A DNA stretch of 64,000 bases from assembly GCF_000002875.2 (NCBI RefSeq), contig NC_009415.2, positions 878,001 to 942,000 on the forward strand, in the 5' to 3' direction. The position numbers were made by a program, and so were the translations under genes. Below, piece after piece: positions 1 to 12,084 of the stretch. The notes beneath the pieces were generated by a model. It searched no databases and was not told where the DNA came from. It saw only the letters and a program-made list of their open reading frames with translations. This stretch comes from Leishmania infantum JPCM5. Taxonomy: Eukaryota; Euglenozoa; Kinetoplastea; Trypanosomatida; Trypanosomatidae. Positions within the stretch are counted from its first letter, which is position 1. The number at the start of each line of letters is the position of its first letter.

Positions 1-585
1 TAGCTGCCAAAGGGACTTGCGAGGTGCCAACAGAGTCCAAAGTCGCGACCTTGACTGACACCTACGACACAGCGCTGATCGGTGCGACTGATGAATGCAC
101 CGCATCCATTGGCGCCAGGGCGGCCCCCCTCCTGGGCTAGTAGACGGGCATCGACGGGCATGCGTTGCAGGCTGACACGCTGCTCATCACATAGCCTCTG
201 CGCTTCAGCGCTTGGGTTTCTGCGATTAACGCGTCCAGCGTGGGAGCCATCCCCGCGGACTGCGCCCACACCGAGAATGCTCGTGCACCCCTTGCACAGC
301 ACTTCGTGATCCGCAGCAGAAGCCCCTGCCACTGCTATCGTCCTCCGCGCGCAGCAGCGTCGCCGTCTCCTCCGTCATGGCCACGCGCACGCCGATGCGC
401 TGCGGCACGCGGCCCAGATCGCGCTGCACGTCGCGGCCAAGCGCCACCTGCAGCGTCTGCTTGCTGCCAGCGGGGCGGTGCTGCCCGCACGTGAACATGC
501 TCGTGTCCAGCAGCGCGCGCACGTCAGGCATGGCCGACGCGGCGGATTTACAGGAAGACGTGACTGCGAGCACAAAATGAGGGCC
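1..585 (-). pseudogene. decayed coding relic, identity unknown
   Basis: Minus-strand frames here read like protein but change frame. One open stretch (about 573 down to 330) contains segments such as DVRALLDTSMFTCG and RIGVRVAMTEE with GC-rich third positions. Further downstream the more protein-like reading moves to another frame (segments EVLCKGCTSILGVGAV and AQRLCDEQRVSLQRM) and reaches the window edge. No frame has a good start codon and a full-length product. I read this as a frameshifted pseudogene or the end of a gene broken by indels. I do not recognise the family. Shadow coding is the alternative. Confidence 0.35.
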
Positions 586-829
586 AAGGCTACGCGATGC
601 GATGGTTGTCTGCTGCGCGAGGGCTGGGAAAGATGATGGGCCTGAGCCTTGAATCAGGTAAAGCGCACGAGACGCAACGTTCCTGGGCTGCTAAAGGGCT
701 AAAACGCCGGCCGTCTGCGGTTCCGGACGCAAGCACCTCGTGATCGCCTCGCGTGAGAGCCACGAGAGTAAAAGCTCTTTCTTCCACATGCCCGTTCTGC
801 CACGGAATATAAGCCAAGCTCCAGTCTGG

Positions 830-1235
830 AGCCCCGACCGGTCACGGGCCCGACCGAGTGGTGCGAAGCAGCCGTAGAGACGCCAGTGCAGAAATGCGCC
901 GACTCAGCCACCTGAGCGTGGCCTCTGCCTCAAACTCTGCCCCTCATCTGGATCGTGCAAATTTGCTTACTGCCGCAGCTTGCGCCAGCAAAACGCCAAG
1001 CACGACCTGACCGTCGGCATCAGTAGCGATACATTTGCTCTGACCCCTCTACATCGTAGGCACCTGGCCATGCCACGACTGGAAGTGGCTCGGTATTGGC
1101 AGCGATAAGAGGGATGCTTGGCTTCTCCACAGAGAGGTACGCGTGTGTGTGTGAGGGGGTGTACCGAACGCTGATGTACTACGCACTGAGAGGTATGAGC
1201 CCCCATCATCAGTGGGGCGAGGTGTCAAGAGAGAT
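830..1235 (-). repeat. SIDER-like degenerate retroposon, copy 1
   Basis: This segment aligns by eye with 38155-38545 in the same orientation and with 55128-55545 in reverse. Shared blocks include gtggtgcgaagcagcc, ctgagcgtggc, cgtaggcac-(n)-ggccatgccac, gtggctcgg(c/t)attggcag and gtgtaccga(a/g)c(g/c)ctga. Size, dispersion between genes and sequence drift fit the short interspersed degenerate retroposons (SIDER) known from Leishmania intergenic regions. The class (SIDER2 seems closest) is inferred, not checked against a consensus. Confidence 0.6.
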
Positions 1236-1761
1236 AATAAGAGCATGGGAGTCGGAGGGGTGAAGGATGGGGTGGTGGGCGAGGTGGAGTAGCACCATGG
1301 CAGTGCTCAGGCACACAGCAGAATAGCCAAGCGGCTGGGTTCAGACAGACAGAGACACAGACACACACACACACACACACACAGACAGAGAGCGGGCATG
1401 CGGAGACACGAGGAGGCCAGGGACTACGCACTATTTTGGTGCGACCACTGCCCGCACCGCCTGACCAAGAAGCAGAGGCGAGAGAGCTTCACGTTCGTGT
1501 GCGTGAGAGAGACACAGCAACAGAATAAGAGGCGCATCTGCTAGTACGTGCTCCTCCGCCGGCCGTATGCCATACCCAGGGAAGCAGAGAGGCGAGCACA
1601 ATAAAAAAAATATGGGATCCTGCGACGGTCTAGGCAACGCAGCAGCGAGATGCTACGAGGAAGACTGAACATGACGGACGCACTTGCCGGAGACGACACG
1701 GAAGCGAACCAGTGACGCAGCAGAAGATTTGTGTGTTCGCGTCCAAAGGTGGTAGCGGCGT
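1236..1761. other. intergenic, 3' side of the first small membrane gene
   Basis: No credible gene. It holds an (AC)n microsatellite at 1361-1383 and otherwise purine-rich + strand sequence typical of untranslated regions on a minus-strand transcript. Confidence 0.6.
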
Positions 1762-2220
1762 TCATTTGAGAGCTGGATCTTCTTTTCCTGCATCCACTTC
1801 CGATGCTGGCGACAACTCCTCCACTGCTTTCTCTAGAGCAACAGCACTACGGTCCTCCTGGCGATTCATGTACGTCGACTCGCCGTAGTGGACTTGCTCT
1901 GGCAGCACAGGCATGTACCCGTTTGCGCCCGGTACAACGGCACCCTCACACGGCTCGTTGAGGTTCGTATTCAGGTCCCCGTCGGCGCCAAGAACGATGA
2001 CGGCGATGGGAGCCGTAACGTCCCCGGAGGCGCCTGCTCTGCGCCGAGGGCTTCTCGGTTGGCTACCGGAGCGTGCAGCGGCTGCCTGTGCACGCTCTGG
2101 GGCCTCCGACTCCTCGGCCCGGAGCAGCGAGCGACGTTCGCAGTAGTCGATGCAGACATGCAGGCAAACGTACACAAGCCACAGGAAGATGATGATCAGG
2201 GTATCACTGTCAGTTGCCAT
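1762..2220 (-). CDS. single-helix membrane protein with YGxSxY tail motif (member A)
   Basis: 152 residues, function unknown. The reading frame is open upstream to 2346, but I place the start at 2220 because it sits directly before a hydrophobic helix (residues 7-25), as in the five neighbours. The helix is followed by CERR and an acidic/Arg-rich, Ala- and Pro-rich polar tail. With few residues before the helix and positive charge after it, the tail is probably cytoplasmic. The tail carries Y112-G-E-S-T-Y117, the motif shared by all eight such proteins in this window, 35 residues from the C-terminus, followed by acidic sequence. There is no signal cleavage site, enzyme motif or lipidation signal I can identify. 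It is first of a minus-strand cluster of six. A real gene is likely from the helix-motif architecture; biological role is unassigned. Confidence 0.72.
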   Translation of the reverse strand: MATDSDTLIIIFLWLVYVCLHVCIDYCERRSLLRAEESEAPERAQAAAARSGSQPRSPRRRAGASGDVTAPIAVIVLGADGDLNTNLNEPCEGAVVPGANGYMPVLPEQVHYGESTYMNRQEDRSAVALEKAVEELSPASEVDAGKEDPALK

Positions 2221-4029
2221 GCTGTATGGCCTATCGACGATGAGGGTGCTCGTGTGACTGCGCTGTGGAGGCGACGGGATAATGCGCAGTGCTGGTGAAT
2301 GACAGAGCTCTGTCTTGGGCAGGAGATGCTTCGAGGGGTAGGGCAAGGTCTCGAATTAGCGTGCGATCAGGGGTTGCGTTGGTGGGGGGGGGAGGGTGGG
2401 CACAAACAGCGGAGAGGGCGAGGCTGCTCGAAAGCAAAGCAGTAAAGGCAGGCAAGGAAAACAAGAGGAAACGAGCTAGGTGAGGCGCCGTGGCAAGCCT
2501 TGGTTGTGCGGATTCGAGTGCGTGCGCGTGAAACCGTTCGTACGTATAAAGTGTCGCAGGGTCGGAGGATAATGTGGAGAAGGAGGGAGAGAGGGTAGAC
2601 AGACAAGAAAAAATGCCGTGCACATGCGAGGCCTAATGCGACACCATGAACACATCGCTATCCTTTTTGTCTGTTGTTCAAGTACCCGAGGTGATGCATG
2701 GAGCGATTTCACTGCGTATAGTTTCTGTACAGACCCGTAGCAAGCGGAGTGGTGCCGATGCTGAGCTGTGACCGTACGGTGGAGGATAAAGGGTCATGGG
2801 AGGAAGCAGACAGCGGTATCCCGTCTACCATACGGTCAGCAACAGCTCTGTGTCGTGAGCCTGTTGAGGGACAGGCCACCCTCTCGGACAACTGTACGGC
2901 GCTCTCCAAGAGAAGGCGCTGCACAGGCAATGCCCTCCTTTGTTGTTTACCAGCCATGCGTAAGCTGTGCGGATGCTGTTTTTCGATTTCTCTTCTGATA
3001 GCACTATCCCACCGTACTAGGCGAACGCACGAACACACACACAGGCAGAGGCCCCCCACCCCCAAAAGAAAGGCAGCTCCAAACAGACTTGGGAGACGTC
3101 TGCGGCATCGAAGTCACATCCGACACACACATTACCAGCAGACGCGCAAGCCTCCCCCCAAATATCATGTTTAGGAGCACAAAACAGTGAGGAGAGAGGG
3201 AGAGAGACCATTCCGTCTCACCCGCACCCTCCTCTACAAGAGACACGTGAAAGTAAGTGCCAATTGACCCCTCAGATATATATATATATATAAAGAAAAG
3301 ACAGACGAACAGCTGCGCAGATGTAGCGGTGGCGAAGCATCGCTTCTCTCACGCGGAGAGGGAGTGCGGACTAGCAGAGCCGCCGCGACCGACGCTTGCG
3401 TCAGCGAACACTACTAGAGAACTGGCCAGCGTAGGACCCGCTGACGCATAAAAGAGGCAGACAGCGACGCGCTGCGGCACAGGCATACTCCATTGACACT
3501 CAGCAGAGACGCTCATGCCGGCGTGTGACCACGGCTGCGGCACGCATCATGATATTTGTACGCTCGCTTGGTTCGCTTTTATGATATGTGGGAGGAGGAG
3601 GAGGAGGATGGGGTGAGCCATTGCTGTACTCTAGCTTAGCCAGAAAATGAGCTGCTGCTGTTTATAACGGCTACTGTGAGGAGGAGCACGTGTGTGCGCG
3701 TGCGTGAGTTGTAAGATAATCAAGAGCAGCAGAACAGGTACAGAGGAGAAACACATAAGCAGTGGAGAGGTGCATGGCAGCTAGCGCACGCTAGACATGC
3801 AAGACACAAAGGCCCGATCTAACAGGAGAGGAACGACACTCAAAAAATAAAAAGAGATTACCAACACCAACACCATCACCACCAGCAGCAGCACGCGCGC
3901 TAAAGAAGCAGATACCCAGCAGCAGAGGACCAGGTATCACGCTTGCAAAGACACGCACACACAGAGAGAAGGCGAGAGACAAGCTGAGAAGCAAAGGGCC
4001 CATAAAAGTGTCGGCACTATTTGCACACA
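2221..4029. other. intergenic between members A and B
   Basis: No gene seen. It contains an (AT)n run at 3276-3292 and long purine-rich + strand stretches (for example 2380-2480 and 3590-3612), i.e. pyrimidine-rich on the transcribed strand, consistent with trans-splicing and polyadenylation signals for A and B. Confidence 0.5.
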
Positions 4030-4485
4030 TCACGATCGTCCCTCGCACATTTTTGCGGTTGAAAGCTTTTTGGTGAGATCGCTATCGGGTCGTGGCAGAT
4101 AGACGGCTTCACCGTACTCGACTGGCTCTTGACCGGTTGATGTGGCGCTACCCTGATTGCCCGATAAAACCATTCCGTCGCATGGCCGCTGACCTGCCAC
4201 GACTGCCATCAACGGCCGCTCATGACCGTAAAGGCGTCCGTGGTGCTGCTGGTACACACCATAGTAGCCGTTCGGGTATTGTGGCTCGTATCGCACTCGG
4301 GGGTTGCCGTAGCTATGACCGAGCATGTTACCTGATCCCACCGCTTCTGTCACTTCACGGCCTTCTCCGTCATGCCCCTCGTGGCTCCTTCTCAGCATGC
4401 AGCTGGAGACGGTGCAGAGAAAGATTGCAAATACAACGGAGGCGCAGAAAAAGAAGAACATGAAAATAAATATGTGATGCAGCAT
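4030..4485 (-). CDS. single-helix membrane protein with YGxAxY tail motif (member B)
   Basis: 151 residues, function unknown. The start at 4485 lies 13 nt downstream of a strong splice-acceptor-like tract and AG. Residues 4-28 form an extreme Phe-rich hydrophobic helix, followed by CMLRRS and a polar tail. The tail is tyrosine-rich (YEPQYPNGYYGVYQQ at residues 66-80) and carries Y124-G-E-A-V-Y129 followed by LPRPDSDL, then a basic C-terminus. Short lumenal N-terminus, helix and long cytoplasmic tail are inferred from charge. Size and layout match member A most closely, so A and B may be the closest pair in the cluster. No catalytic motif is visible. Confidence 0.78.
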   Translation of the reverse strand: MLHHIFIFMFFFFCASVVFAIFLCTVSSCMLRRSHEGHDGEGREVTEAVGSGNMLGHSYGNPRVRYEPQYPNGYYGVYQQHHGRLYGHERPLMAVVAGQRPCDGMVLSGNQGSATSTGQEPVEYGEAVYLPRPDSDLTKKLSTAKMCEGRS

Positions 4486-4497
4486 TGCAGTAGCTCA

Positions 4498-4560
4498 CTG
4501 CAGCGCGGGGAGGGGGGGATGTGGAAGAGGCGTGACAGCGAGTAAGCCGCCAATGACGAG
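4498..4560 (-). promoter_or_regulatory. probable trans-splice acceptor of member B
   Basis: On the minus strand a long pyrimidine tract (4505-4560 region, including a run of seven C) ends in GCTGCAG with the AG at 4499-4498, only 13 nt before the chosen ATG at 4485. This is the layout expected for spliced-leader addition in trypanosomatids. The exact AG used is inferred. Confidence 0.45.
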
Positions 4561-5231
4561 AGGGGCGCGATATAAAAGAAAATGAAAAACAAAAGGGGGA
4601 GAAGCGGTGGGCGGCGCGGTTGCGTCTCAGCTACGACTTTCAGGGAGCGAACACAACAGGCCCGCTCCGTGCCGCTTCTGCACCTGCGCGAGCCACACTT
4701 TGCATGAACTACTTGCTGTGAGCGCCCGCTGCTGATTTCTCCTCCTCGAGACGGAGGCTGTGATGGAGGCATGCATGCCATGACGGAGAGAAAGGGAAGG
4801 GAGGAGCCGTGAAGAGAGACAACAGCACCGTAGAGAGAGGCGCACACGCAAGGTCACAGAGCAGGGCCCTTCGCGCGAAAAAATAGTCGTGGGCGAGGGT
4901 TCCCCAATCGCTCTCAGAGGGACTACCATGGAGTCTGTTCATGAGTGCCAAGGAGGAGGACATGCGGATTCAGTTTTCATTTGATTGGACGACAGACTCG
5001 ATTCACCGCTGAAGCGGGCCGCGCCTGCAGGGACAGGGAGTCGCGGAGGAGGAGAGGCGGAGACGCAAAGGACTAAATCGACACGCTAGGGGGGGGGAGA
5101 GGCAAACGCAGGGTACACAGACAGGGAGGTACACGGAGATGGGAAAGGCCGTGTGCATCGGCTTGTGGATTGCGGAACAGAACCTCCAGGCACCTTTGCA
5201 TACGTGCACCGGGAACCGTGCACAGACACAG

Positions 5232-5262
<31 letters not shown>

Positions 5263-5752
5263 TGGACGTCGCGTGTGCTTCGATAGAAAACGTCTACAAT
5301 ACGTGTGACCGCACAACAACAAAAAAGCATAGGCAGATGCAGACAGAAACACGCGCGCACACCTATGCGGGCGATGGAGTAGAAAGTGCGGGAAGGGACG
5401 CCTCCCTCCCCCCAAAACGAGAAGTCGCGCGCCCAAAGTTCAAGCCGAGGGAGCGAACGGAAGAGAAAGCATCTTATTGGCTCACAAGAGTTGCTGGCGT
5501 AAGCGCGTGAGCGTCGGTTGTCGTACGCGCTTCCGTCTGCAGGTGGCTTCCACAAAAATCACTCCAAAGTCAGGCCACGCCAAACGAGGGAGGCTGCCGA
5601 GCAGAAAGGAACACGTGCACAGAGATGCATGTGCAGCGACACACGCGCCGGCGCGGAAAAGTAAGGAGGCACTGATAAGCGAATGCAATGCAAGCTTCGC
5701 CGCTGCTGCAAGGAGAAACGACTTGAAGCGCGCCGCGTGTCACATACACACT

Positions 5753-5801
<49 letters not shown>

Positions 5802-8800
5802 CACAAGCCGCGAAGAGGTACCCGCAAAAAGAAGATCAAGTGCTACAGAGGAGCGCGCGCACACACACACACGCATACACCGGTATATATATATATATAT
5901 ATGGACGATGTAAGTGCACCAGCAGGCACGTTCGCCCCTTCCACGCAAGACCGTTCAGGGGCGGCGGCCACAGTGGGAGTCGAGGGGTGGCGAGGCCACA
6001 TACAGACAAACAAAATCGACGAAGGCGAAGAGACACACAAAGCCCATCCCCGTCACATCTTGCGGTGACGACAACAACAGGAAAGAAGAGGCGGCGCTTC
6101 GCAGCGGAGCAGCGGCTGCCGACTCTCACTACCCTTGCCGAGTTCGCGCCAACCGGGCGCCCACATCTCCGCGGCTCTCCGACTCTGGAAAGACCAACGG
6201 TATCGACGTGACACCTTTGCCGGAGCGTCCCGCGGCAGGAAGAAAAGGATTCTACGTCGGCTTGGAACGCTTCACCGAGGGGGAAGAGTATGATATGGGC
6301 GGCGTGACAAGGATCCCTCTGACACCGCTGCACACTCTGCGTGCCGTCACAGAGAGAGAGAGACGGTGGCCCTACGACGGCGTTGTGTGATAGCTGCGCA
6401 CTCACTCTTGAACTTGTGCAGCAATCACCGTCTGACAGGTGCCCGCCACCGATACTCCAGTGGCCCTCACGCTCATCTCGTACGCCATAAAGGGCTGCGG
6501 GCCGTTGGCCTCCGCCTTTTCTTGCTGCAGTTACTCCCTCTGCTGTGCTCACGGGTTGGTGTGCGGCTGCTAGCACGAGTGCGTGGCCTCGCCCCAGCGA
6601 GTTAGCGGCTGCATGCCGTTGCTGCTGCAGTTCGCCAGCCTGTGTGTGTGTGTGTGCGTGTAGGGAGGAGGGGGGGCTGTTGAATTCACGAGCGCATTTG
6701 CAGACACCCCGCAGAACTGAAGTGTCCCCGACTCGCGCGTGCGGCGTTCGCGGTTGCAGGCTCCAAGCGCCTCGGCGCGACGCCGCTCATCTCTTTGCGT
6801 CTGCCGGGAGAAGCCGCGAATGGACAGAAGGACGCTTCGCGCGGCACCAAAGACCGACGCAAGCGCACGAGTCACACGAGTTGCGTAGTTCGCTTCGATG
6901 ACGAGGGGAAGGAGGAGGAGGATGGTCGCAACAATAGGCTCTGACGGTGCGTGCCAGTGAAGCACGTCGTGGTCGGAATAGGGAGTGTGCGGTGCAATTT
7001 CCAACAAAGGAGCACGCCGTATGTGCTTCAGCGATGGTGGAGCGCACTGCACGACGCCCCGTATTTCTCCGTGGGAGGGCGGGCTGGAGGAGGAGATGTG
7101 AGTTTCCCTTGCTCGCTCACACAAACGTCACCGCTGACAGTGCGCGTTTGCAGCGTGGGCGGCGAGGAGAGCGCCGAGGCCAGGAAGGGTGTTCGTGTGG
7201 GACAAACCCGCATGAATGATGCGGCGTTCACGCGTACGCTGGAGGTAGAAACAGACGAAGGAAATGCTCGCCCTGCCCATGTGTGCAGTGATCACTCGCA
7301 TGCACCGAAAGAGTGGCGAGGTTACAGGTAGCGCGGAAAGCTAATCGCGCACACTTGGCCGCTGAAATGGCCAGCACCTTTGAATGATGCAGTGTAGGAT
7401 GGCCTGCCAAACGTATGCGGATCGGTGTTGCGAGCTCATGAAGAGGAGTTGTGCATGCTTGAGGGAGAAGGGAGCAACGCAAGAAGGAGAGGTATGGAAA
7501 CGTGCGAGAGGGGTGTGCTGGGCACACGCAGCGTGCTGCGTGAGATGCTGGCATTAGAGCTGGTTCCGTAGTAGGCGCACAGCACCCTTGTCGTCTTCCT
7601 CTTTCCTGCACTACGTTGCTGGCATAGCGCGCAGGGAAGTAGTGTGTGTGGAAGGGGTGTTGGCCCCGCGTGCTACTCATGTTCGCTTCTTCGCCCTCAC
7701 AAAGCCGAAGAGGGTTAGGCGGACGTCATGAGTGTGCTGGGACTGGCGATTGAGTTTCTGGATGCCGCGACTGACCGTTGTCGGCAGTCGAGTAGCTGCA
7801 ATGAGGTGCAGAAAAAAAGGCCAAGGCGTAGAGGTGCAGAGGTATGAGGAAGCGGAGAGGGGAAAAATGTAAAGCCGTGAAGGTAAAGAGACAAAAGAAC
7901 CAAAGGAAAAACAACGAGAAGGAAAAATAGGAGTGTCCGCCTGAGAAGGCGAAATGAGGAGGAGACGCCGACGACGGCGAGGGCACGCGCGATGTCCGGA
8001 AAACAAAGAAAAGGCAAGACACGCATATTCGAAAGAACAGCACCGGGCGGGGCGGGGGCTTACATGCATACAAAATATGGTGTATTGCTCAGCATGCGGT
8101 CGCTGAAAGGGACACGGAGAGAGAGAGAAACAAAGGAGTTTGCGGTCAGCAGCATTACAAACAAACACACACACACACACACACACACGCATGCATAAGG
8201 GGAGAAGGGCCTACATGGAACGACGCAGCTATCCCCATACAAAGACAGCAGCGCGCCTCCATCCTCCAGCGGTGGGCACGAGGGTCGAAGGAGACCATGA
8301 AAGACACACACATATATACACACGGAATCTCGAAAGTCACATTGGGGTGATGCATACAGACCAACACACACACACACACCCATCAGATTTATCGAGCCCC
8401 AACCAACGGCAGTCCTACCTTGGATAACCCGAGTGACGGCTCACAAACACAGAGATTCAAAGAGTCACGGCTGGCCCATGCTTATAGTGTTGACTCACAC
8501 ACGCCTGCGGGCACAACGCATGAGGGAGGCGTGCGACAGCTGGGCGCGAGAATAGAGGCACCAACACGTGAAAGAGGCACGCACAGGGAACCACACGAAA
8601 GGCGAACATCTCTATTCCCGAGGAGTGCAGGCGACAAGAAGTGACGTAATTCACAGAAAGCAAGCGCGACAGCAGAATAGTTGCTCCAAGTCAGGGGAGG
8701 GAGGGAGGGCGGGGGGACGGAGAGGAGAAGGGGGATGCGAGGCGCCTGTAGCACTGCGAACGCAGGATGTCCTCGTAAGCTGCAACCCGATCACTCCTCC

Positions 8801-8978
8801 TCCTACACGCCTAGCGAATGCAGAACACCGACCAGGAAAGCAAAAAACAAACAAACCAAGCAAGCGACGGAGCTGCGCATGAGGAGAACACGTCAGCATA
8901 CAACGCAGACGCGACAACATACACACACACGCACACACGTAGACCCCCCAAACAGCCAGTCACTGCCACCCTTGTCGA
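4561..8978. other. long intergenic stretch, low-complexity
   Basis: 4.4 kb without a gene I can support, unusually long for a Leishmania unit. It contains (AC)n at 5232-5258, 5754-5800, 8163-8188 and 8364-8379 and (AT)n at 5884-5902. Between about 6080 and 7250 base composition is more gene-like, with partial open frames on both strands; this may be the remains of a lost gene, but no frame gives a convincing protein. Confidence 0.45.
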
Positions 8979-10136
8979 CTACTTACAATCCCAGTAAGCA
9001 TCGCCAGGCTCAGCTTCCGTAAAGAGGGAGAGGCTGGCACCGCCTTCCTGAATACTTGTGTTCGAGCGCGGCTCCACAACGGCGGCCGCCTCCGTTGCAC
9101 GGGCGATGTAGTGCGCTCTGCCATAGATGTTATCTATTTCTTCAACCCGAATCATGTTACCGTACTCGTCACAGCAGTATCCATCCACCACGATCAGCGC
9201 GTCGTCGTTGTGCGTGCTCGGCTCTCTAGGCCCGTTATTGTGCCTACGCCGTTGCCAAGGTCGACTGCGAGCGCTAACTCTAGTGCCTTCTGCAGGACCT
9301 CGCCGATCCCTCGAGGAGAAGCGGCTTTCAGCATGCGCGTGACGCCGCGGCGCTGCAGACGCAAGCCGCACCTCACCGCTAATATTGTTACGCACGAGGC
9401 GCATGGGCGTTAGCGGGTTCGCATTGATGAAACCGATCGGCATGACGTTAGCCGCCATAGGGTACGAGCGACGGCGTCCACTACTGCGATTGCGGCTCCG
9501 CGACGTACTCATGCCATCGATGCGAGGAGGAGCCGGCATCGCACTGCCATCGGTGTTGCTTTCGATGCTGCCGTAGGGGAGGCCCAGTTCGCTGCTGTGG
9601 CTGGCGTTGTGCGGCCTGAGGCTTCTCTCGCTTCCATCTGTGCGCGTGCTAGCGCTTCGGCGACTTCTTCGATGACTGCCGTGCTGCTGCCCGTCATAGG
9701 GGAGCCTAGTGGAGTGAACTGCGAATAGCGCACCGCTTCTGCCGCGTTGAGCGCTACGTTCCTCTCTGGGCGTGATCGGTGAGTGCGTCACCGGCCTATC
9801 GACCGTATTGGAGTTTTCGGAGTTGTAGTACAGTGGGTCCACCCCGCTATGCACACGAGTGGCGAGCTGCTCTGGACGCCGCTCTCCCTGAGCAGACACA
9901 ACGCTATAGAGGTGCGCTCCGGTGTCGCTGCTTGTGGGGGTGCTGGAATCGTCGTCGTTCACGCGGTTCACGAGTATTGTGGCGGGTATGACCGATATCT
10001 CATCCTCCTCTCGGGGCAAGCCCAGTCGAAAGAAACCGGGCTTGCACATGCGTAGAATAGAAAACGTGACCAAGATAAGCAGCGCCACGAAGCAGATGAC
10101 CACCCACAAAATGTAGGCGACTCTTAAGTCCAACAT
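8979..10136 (-). CDS. single-helix membrane protein with YGxAxY tail motif (member C)
   Basis: 385 residues, function unknown. The frame is open to 10190, but the Met at 10136 is preferred because it starts just before the helix (residues 8-29), which ends in RMCKPGFF. The tail is long, hydrophilic and Ser/Arg-rich, with RS-type clusters (SRSRNRSSGRRRS near the middle), suggesting disorder and phosphorylation. Near the C-terminus lies VVDGYCCDEYGN, then Y338-G-R-A-H-Y343, the family motif, 42 residues before the end. It is the largest of the clustered six. The extreme C-terminus is aromatic and acidic (GDAYWDCK). No domain recognised. Confidence 0.82.
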   Translation of the reverse strand: MLDLRVAYILWVVICFVALLILVTFSILRMCKPGFFRLGLPREEDEISVIPATILVNRVNDDDSSTPTSSDTGAHLYSVVSAQGERRPEQLATRVHSGVDPLYYNSENSNTVDRPVTHSPITPREERSAQRGRSGALFAVHSTRLPYDGQQHGSHRRSRRSASTRTDGSERSLRPHNASHSSELGLPYGSIESNTDGSAMPAPPRIDGMSTSRSRNRSSGRRRSYPMAANVMPIGFINANPLTPMRLVRNNISGEVRLASAAPRRHAHAESRFSSRDRRGPAEGTRVSARSRPWQRRRHNNGPREPSTHNDDALIVVDGYCCDEYGNMIRVEEIDNIYGRAHYIARATEAAAVVEPRSNTSIQEGGASLSLFTEAEPGDAYWDCK

Positions 10137-12084
10137 TACGCGCAGGGGAGAGAGAGAGACAGCGCGGGAGTCTACATGGAGAATGACCAATCGGCGTTAA
10201 CGGTACCGAATTCCGGGAGAGCGCCCCTGCAAGGAGACAACTTCACCACGCCGCTCTCTGTCACCTGCGAGTTAGCGGAGCGGAAAGGAAAGGGATGACC
10301 AAGACTCCGTGAAGAAAGGCACAAGGGGCGGTGACACATGCGTGATCTTCAGAGTAGGGTGGGGAAAAAAAGAGAAGACGACGCGATTTGAGAAAGCAAC
10401 AAAGCCAAGGAAAAGATCGGTATGCTGCACGAATGAGAGGGAGGGGGAGGGAAGGGTGCTGAAAAGCGCGCGAGTGTTTGCCCTTGTGCTTGGTGGCGCG
10501 TGCGTGGTGGCACAATCGCGGTGACGCACCCTGTGCGGCGCGCTCCGTTCGCCCTCGACAACAACGGCAACAAGAAAAAGCGAGCAAGAAAACGAGGAGG
10601 GAGGGGGGGCGCAGCGCCAACGCTAAACACGCAAGGGAAATTACAGGACGTGTGCAGCGCGTAACGAGACCGGCAGACAAACGGAAGAGAGACGATGAGT
10701 ATGATGTGAGTTCGAGCTCGCGGGTGGTGGTGGCCGTGCTGCGGCGGCACTGCACCTCAGCTGAGGTGCACATGTGTGCGAAGCGTGCGCACGCTCCCGA
10801 TGCACTTGCATCTCGAGTGGAGTCAGCTTTCAGCTTAGAACAAGACACCACCTTGCCGTTGTTCGTTGCGTGCTTCGGAAGGCGTCGCCGGAGAGATGCG
10901 CAGCGGCGAGCGGTCACGTGAAAGCCACAAAGGGCGGAGAAGCCGTTCACCGATACGCGCGGGCCATCACGTCGGCGAAGCATGACGAGCTCACGTACGC
11001 GAGTTCTTCTGCGTTCTGTTGTTGTTAAATTTCCAAGTTCGCTTCCGCAAACCAAGAGAGGGGTATGTCACGAAACAAGCGAAGGGAGAGCCGATGGAGC
11101 TGACACACAACAGGATGCGAAGGCGTACATCGACGCACGAGCGGCAAGACGTGCGGAGGAGAGAATAATAAGAACAAGTTAAGTGCTTCCTAATGTGAAG
11201 CACACCAGCTGACAGACACCCACTCGCACACCCACGCAGACAGACTGCCAATCGACATGAAGAAGGCATGCGTGACGCAGACCGCAGGAATCAATCAAGA
11301 TTATATCATACACATATGATAATAAGCAGAAGCGCCATAGTTTGCTGGAATCGAAAATAGACAACGGCAACGACAACACCAACGACACTAAACGACGCTC
11401 TGCTGGCTGGAGGAGGAGAGCTAGAGAGAAAACAAAGGGGAGCCAGTCAGCCAACCAAACAGAGAGGGTGAGAGTGGGGTGGGGTAGGCGTGCACCGCCC
11501 AGCGTCCATCAATAGAAAGTCACACGCATACGCATGTGCAGTCCACACGTAGAAGTCAGACAAAACCGCTCAAGGAGAGAAAAGAGAAAAGCGAGAGAAG
11601 GAGGCCCGCGCGCGCTGGCGGCAGCGGCCTCCACTGCAGCAAAGATTCCACACGCCCTCACGCCTCCCTCCCCCCCAACCGCCGCAAACACACACACACA
11701 CACACACACGTACATGCACAGATAAAAGAAAAGCAACAACAACAGAAACACATGCGTGCATCCTACGGCTCTTGGGCAGCCTACTTCGTATGTTCCCCCC
11801 CCCTCCCCCCCCCGAGGGTCTTCGGACACTGACACAGGTACTCGTGTGTACGATTCTGCAGAGGTCTAACAACAAGAAACATAGCGTGCGTGCGGAGAGG
11901 TGCAGCGAGAGCCACCAGAAAGACACGCTCGCTGAAAGGGGGAGCAGACACAGTTCTTCGGGTGCAGGATAGGCACATGATGAAAGTAACCGAAGCTGCA
12001 GCTCGAAAAGAGCAGCACGGCAACACCAAAACATTGGCCAGCGACGCCTCACGTGCATGCACGCTGCTGAGCAGAGGTGCACCC
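10137..12084. other. intergenic between members C and D
   Basis: No gene supported. It contains a perfect 20-bp palindrome (10751-10770), an (AC)n run (11688-11709) and pyrimidine-rich minus-strand tracts. An open minus frame of about 260 codons over 10261-11055 is low-complexity and lacks coding character. Confidence 0.5.
10751..10770. repeat. perfect 20-bp palindrome
   Basis: TGCACCTCAGCTGAGGTGCA equals its own reverse complement over all 20 positions; the flanking bases do not extend it. It lies in the intergenic region between members C and D. Confidence 0.9.

Noticed and set aside
5559..5948. Val-Cys repeat proteins read from the (AC)n/(GT)n tracts
   Set aside because: Pure translation of microsatellites; the same artefact appears at every such tract in the window.
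5914..6390. 158-codon open frame on + ending with locally protein-like sequence (EEYDMGGVTRIPLTPL)
   Set aside because: It runs against the direction of every real gene, its first half is microsatellite-flank low complexity, and both strands are similarly open. Possibly a relic's antisense.
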